Shown here: positions 6,197-9,019 of the stretch, piece after piece
Layout: every line of letters begins with the position of its first letter
How positions within the stretch are numbered: position 1 is the stretch's first letter
Source of the DNA: Desulfobulbaceae bacterium
GTDB lineage: Bacteria; Desulfobacterota; Desulfobulbia; Desulfobulbales; Desulfocapsaceae
Assembly: GCA_030599175.1 (NCBI GenBank)
Contig: JAUVON010000094.1
Span: 1-9,019 of the forward strand
Length of the DNA stretch: 9,019 bases
Direction: 5' to 3'
Made by a program: the position numbers and the translations under genes
Notes under the pieces: generated by a model
What the model saw: the letters and a program-made list of their open reading frames with translations, nothing else
Database searches by the model: none
What the model was told of the DNA's origin: nothing

Positions 6197-7468
6197 ATGT
6201 TTTTGATTTATAATATCGTGCAATTTATCTTTCTCCCGTTTATCGCACCTCTGCTCTTTATTTCAGCGCTGGCAACGCCTAAATACCGGGGACGCATAGT
6301 CACCCGCCTTGGATTCGGAGCGAAAATCACTATCAGCATTCCTGCACCAAATCAAAAAACATTTTGGGTGCATGGTCTCTCTGTTGGTGAAATAACATCA
6401 GCTGTACCACTTATCCAGGGCTTAAGGAAAAAATACCCTTCCGACAGGATTATACTAACCGTCTCGACACGATCAGGAGAAGCTGTAGCCAGGAACCTCC
6501 TTGGGGAAATCGTCGACCACATTATCCCATCCCCACTCGATTTTTTGCCGGTAATCGCATTATTTTACACTCGTATTCAACCGCATCTTTTCATTCTTAT
6601 TGAAACGGATTTCTGGCCCAACCTTCTTTTATACCTGCAGCGTAAAAAGATTCCCGCTGTACTGGTAAACGGTAGAGTATCAGAAAAATCCATGACAGGA
6701 TATAAACGATTTGCTTTTTTCTTCCGCCCGATGTTTCGCTCCTTTCGATACCTCTTTATGCAGACGGAACTTGATAAACAGAGCATGGTTGATCTTGGCA
6801 TAAAAAGAGAAAAGGTTAAGGTGCTCGGCAACCTGAAATTCGATACTCATGTCACCGAAAAACAGTTCGTCCCGTCTTCCTTATCGACACTTATTCCCGA
6901 CAATACACTTGTAATTACAGCCGGTTCGACTCATCAGGGTGAGGAGGATATTCTCTTTGCTGTAGTAAAAAAATTACAAACTTCTCATCCGCAAATCACC
7001 CTTGTTCTGGCCCCCAGAGATCCAGACCGCGCCGATCAAATCTGTATAATGGCCAGACAACACGGGTTGACGATAATGCTCAGATCTGAAAACAGCATAA
7101 CTCATTCTGATATTCTCCTCGTTGATACCATAGGGGAACTTATATTTTTCTACGCTCTGGCAGATATCGCTTTTGTGGGAGGCAGTCTGGTCGACGAGGG
7201 AGGTCATAATCCAATCGAACCGGCTATCCTCGGTATCCCTGTCCTGTTCGGTCCATATATGCAGGACTTCCAGGAAATAGCGGGTTCCCTTATCAAGGAA
7301 GGGGGCGGTGAACAGGTTAATAACTCCGACTCCCTCCAGCACGCTTTAGAACTTCTTCTTGATTCTAAAGAACTGAGATATCAACGTGGCATTTCGGCAA
7401 AATATTGCATCCTTCAACAGCGGGGGGTAATAAAAAAACATCTGAAAATCCTGCAAACACTGTTGTGA
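6197..7468 (+). CDS. waaA: 3-deoxy-D-manno-octulosonic acid (Kdo) transferase
   Basis: WaaA (KdtA, family GT30) transfers Kdo from CMP-Kdo to lipid A precursor on the cytoplasmic face of the inner membrane, the first step of LPS inner-core assembly. A hydrophobic N-terminal segment (about 2-24) should anchor it. Family motifs in order are WVHGLSVGE (57-65, Glu65 the likely catalytic base), IETDFWPNLL (135-144), NGRVSEKS (158-165), AGSTHQGEE (242-250), PRDPDR (273-278), DTIGEL (310-315), AFVGGSL (325-331) and GGHNPIEPA (335-343). I chose the ATG at 6197, giving 423 residues, because the family normally starts just before this hydrophobic stretch; GAGG at 6183-6186 may be its ribosome site. A TTG at 6161 in the same frame, with AAAGGG at 6143-6148, would add 12 polar residues. 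Its TGA overlaps the comEC GTG, implying co-translation. Whether it adds one or more Kdo units cannot be told. Confidence 0.96.
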   Translation: MFLIYNIVQFIFLPFIAPLLFISALATPKYRGRIVTRLGFGAKITISIPAPNQKTFWVHGLSVGEITSAVPLIQGLRKKYPSDRIILTVSTRSGEAVARNLLGEIVDHIIPSPLDFLPVIALFYTRIQPHLFILIETDFWPNLLLYLQRKKIPAVLVNGRVSEKSMTGYKRFAFFFRPMFRSFRYLFMQTELDKQSMVDLGIKREKVKVLGNLKFDTHVTEKQFVPSSLSTLIPDNTLVITAGSTHQGEEDILFAVVKKLQTSHPQITLVLAPRDPDRADQICIMARQHGLTIMLRSENSITHSDILLVDTIGELIFFYALADIAFVGGSLVDEGGHNPIEPAILGIPVLFGPYMQDFQEIAGSLIKEGGGEQVNNSDSLQHALELLLDSKELRYQRGISAKYCILQQRGVIKKHLKILQTLL

Positions 7469-9019
7469 ACCGAATTTTCGAGCATCTATCATACCACCTG
7501 CTCTCTTCAGTCACAATTGCCTTTATCCTTGGTATAGCGTCCACGTCCTTTCTGCAATGGAACAATTTCTCCCCTGCTTTCGGCGCCTTCGCTCTCTGCT
7601 TCTTTTTCGCAACAGTCACTCTATTACACAATCTTAACAGGGGCAGAACGGTATTCTTCCTTTTGCTCCTCCTCTTTTTCTTGATCGGTGCATATCATGC
7701 GCAATTACAATCATCTCCACCCAGCGCCAAAAATCATATATGGAATGCAATTGGAGAAAAACAGGAAGCCGTAATTGTCGGCACCCTTGCCGCCATGCCC
7801 GGGTTTAACGGTAAAACAAGCAGGCTGCAGGTTGCAGCACATTTTCTGCGCCTAAGCGATCAGCAGAACCTCACTCCTGTAGAAGGCAATATTTTAATGC
7901 GAATGGAAGGATCACTGTCAAACCGATTCTTCCCCGGTGACACTCTGGTGATCCGCGCTGATCTAAAGAGACCGACAAGCTTCCTGTCTCCTGGAAGCTT
8001 TGATTTCAGTCAATATCTTGCCAGGCAGGATATCTGGATCACCGGATTTATACGCTCCCCTCTCTTCCTCCGAAAATTATCCAGCAAGAGTTCATTTCTT
8101 CATAAAATGCGCTATTTCCCAGAAAAGGTTCGAAATACTATAGGCAGAGAAATTGAAACCAGAGTTTCTCCTGAACTGAGCGGTCTCTATCGAGCCATCC
8201 TCCTTGGAGACAGATCAGGAGTAAGCAGTACTGTTTTAGAACAGTTTAAAGCAAGTGGCGCGATGCACATTCTTGCAATATCGGGGATTCATATGAGTGT
8301 CATAGGAACCCTCCTGTTCGTTTTATTTTATCGGGTGCTCAGCCTTTCCGATACAATACTCCTTAATTTCAATGTCAGGAAGACGGCAGCCCTTCTTTGT
8401 CTGCCTTTACTCATCTTCTATTCCATGCTGGCTGGGTTGAACTCTCCAGTAATTCGTTCCGTAATAATGTCCACTGTAGTCATTGCAGGAATCTGCATTG
8501 ATCGGAAAAAATCGGTAAGTGAACTCCTCTTTTTTGCCGCCTTTCTTATCTTAACAATCTCTCCACTTCAACTTTTTACAGCTTCGTTTCAACTCTCTTT
8601 TACTGCTGTGGCTGCAATTCTTTTTATTCTCCCCACATTGAAACAGCTGCTGATCACCACTACCGAAGAAAAAGCAAGGCAGACCGCAATCTATAAAATA
8701 TCAACCTGGCTGACAGCTGGATTGCTGGTTTCCACTGTGGCGACTTTTGCAACCGCACCTCTTGCTCTTTATTACTTCAACAGGCTGTCCCTGATCGGCC
8801 CTGTGACCAATATCATTCTGGAACCCCTTATATGCCTAGGGAGCCTCACCTGCGGAATTATAGCCATTCCATTTCTCTTTTTCGTACCGGAGATAGGAGA
8901 TTTTTTCCTCCAAATCGGCAGCTACGGCCTTCAATTGTCACTGAAGTTAGTCCATTTTTGTTCATCTTTCTCTTACTCAGACTTTCGACTTCCAACACCG
9001 CCAATCTGGCTCATCTCGC
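7465..9019 (+). CDS. comEC: ComEC/Rec2 family DNA uptake channel, 3'-truncated by the window edge
   Basis: ComEC forms the inner-membrane channel that brings single-stranded DNA into the cytoplasm during natural transformation. The frame is open from the GTG at 7465 to the last base, giving 518 codons. N-terminal hydrophobic segments (about 13-30, 38-54, 63-77) precede the soluble DUF4131 region, which contains the family-like PGSFDFSQYLARQDIW (176-191). The polytopic Competence domain follows, with LYRAILLGDRSG, MHILAISGIHMS (267-278), GLNSPVIRS and FTASFQLSFTAVAAI. A full-length protein is usually 700-800 residues, so any C-terminal metallo-beta-lactamase-like nuclease domain would lie beyond the window. 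GTG is chosen because it overlaps the waaA TGA (GTGA), no better in-frame start follows before 7795, and no clear Shine-Dalgarno is present, consistent with translational coupling. It is a strong family call; competence itself is not proven, since many non-transformable species keep comEC. Confidence 0.93.
   Translation, partial: MNRIFEHLSYHLLSSVTIAFILGIASTSFLQWNNFSPAFGAFALCFFFATVTLLHNLNRGRTVFFLLLLLFFLIGAYHAQLQSSPPSAKNHIWNAIGEKQEAVIVGTLAAMPGFNGKTSRLQVAAHFLRLSDQQNLTPVEGNILMRMEGSLSNRFFPGDTLVIRADLKRPTSFLSPGSFDFSQYLARQDIWITGFIRSPLFLRKLSSKSSFLHKMRYFPEKVRNTIGREIETRVSPELSGLYRAILLGDRSGVSSTVLEQFKASGAMHILAISGIHMSVIGTLLFVLFYRVLSLSDTILLNFNVRKTAALLCLPLLIFYSMLAGLNSPVIRSVIMSTVVIAGICIDRKKSVSELLFFAAFLILTISPLQLFTASFQLSFTAVAAILFILPTLKQLLITTTEEKARQTAIYKISTWLTAGLLVSTVATFATAPLALYYFNRLSLIGPVTNIILEPLICLGSLTCGIIAIPFLFFVPEIGDFFLQIGSYGLQLSLKLVHFCSSFSYSDFRLPTPPIWLIS

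Noticed and set aside
7365..7631. 88-codon minus-strand frame across the waaA-comEC junction
   Set aside because: It is antisense to two well-supported genes and has no recognisable features.
1..9019. CRISPR arrays, tRNA or rRNA genes, phage or defence genes
   Set aside because: I saw no regularly spaced repeats, no cloverleaf-like sequence, and no genes of those kinds; all long stretches are accounted for by six protein-coding genes.

Overview
The window looks like an ordinary stretch of chromosome from a Gram-negative, probably anaerobic bacterium. WaaA (Kdo transferase) implies an outer membrane with lipid A. A glutaryl-CoA dehydrogenase beside an NDP-forming acyl-CoA ligase suggests anaerobic acyl-CoA metabolism. 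These genes, together with a dispersed-repeat-like 15-mer (GATGGCGTCGTAAAG), make me lean towards Desulfobacterota (a sulfate reducer or syntroph relative). That placement is inference and cannot be proved from this sequence alone.

Layout from left to right. Positions 1-1491 (+) hold the 3' part of uvrC (excision repair nuclease); its N-terminal nuclease domain lies mostly outside the window. Positions 1443-3905 (-) hold a fused NDP-forming acyl-CoA ligase with the ATP-grasp half first; its 3' end overlaps the uvrC 3' end by 49 bp. Positions 3906-4113 are a divergent intergenic region with a good candidate promoter, a hairpin and copy 1 of the 15-bp repeat. Positions 4114-5292 (+) hold gcdH, followed two bases after its stop by copy 2 of the repeat. 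Positions 5318-6058 (-) hold rsmE (16S rRNA m3U1498 methyltransferase). Positions 6059-6196 are a second divergent intergenic region with an operator-like palindrome. Positions 6197-7468 (+) hold waaA, and 7465 to the window end (+) holds comEC, whose GTG start overlaps the waaA stop as GTGA and which runs off the window.

How the genes may work together: gcdH and the ligase are divergently arranged. They could form a small glutarate/glutaryl-CoA module, with the ligase either activating an acid to its CoA ester or recovering ATP from an acyl-CoA product. waaA and comEC appear translationally coupled and so probably form an operon. uvrC and rsmE are housekeeping genes with no evident functional tie to their neighbours.

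I found no mobile element, CRISPR array, tRNA or rRNA, and no convincing undescribed system. The points most worth a second look are the 15-bp repeats bracketing gcdH, the reversed domain order of the ligase, the active-site Tyr of GcdH that predicts a decarboxylating enzyme, and the waaA-comEC coupling. There is no stretch over 300 bases without a gene.
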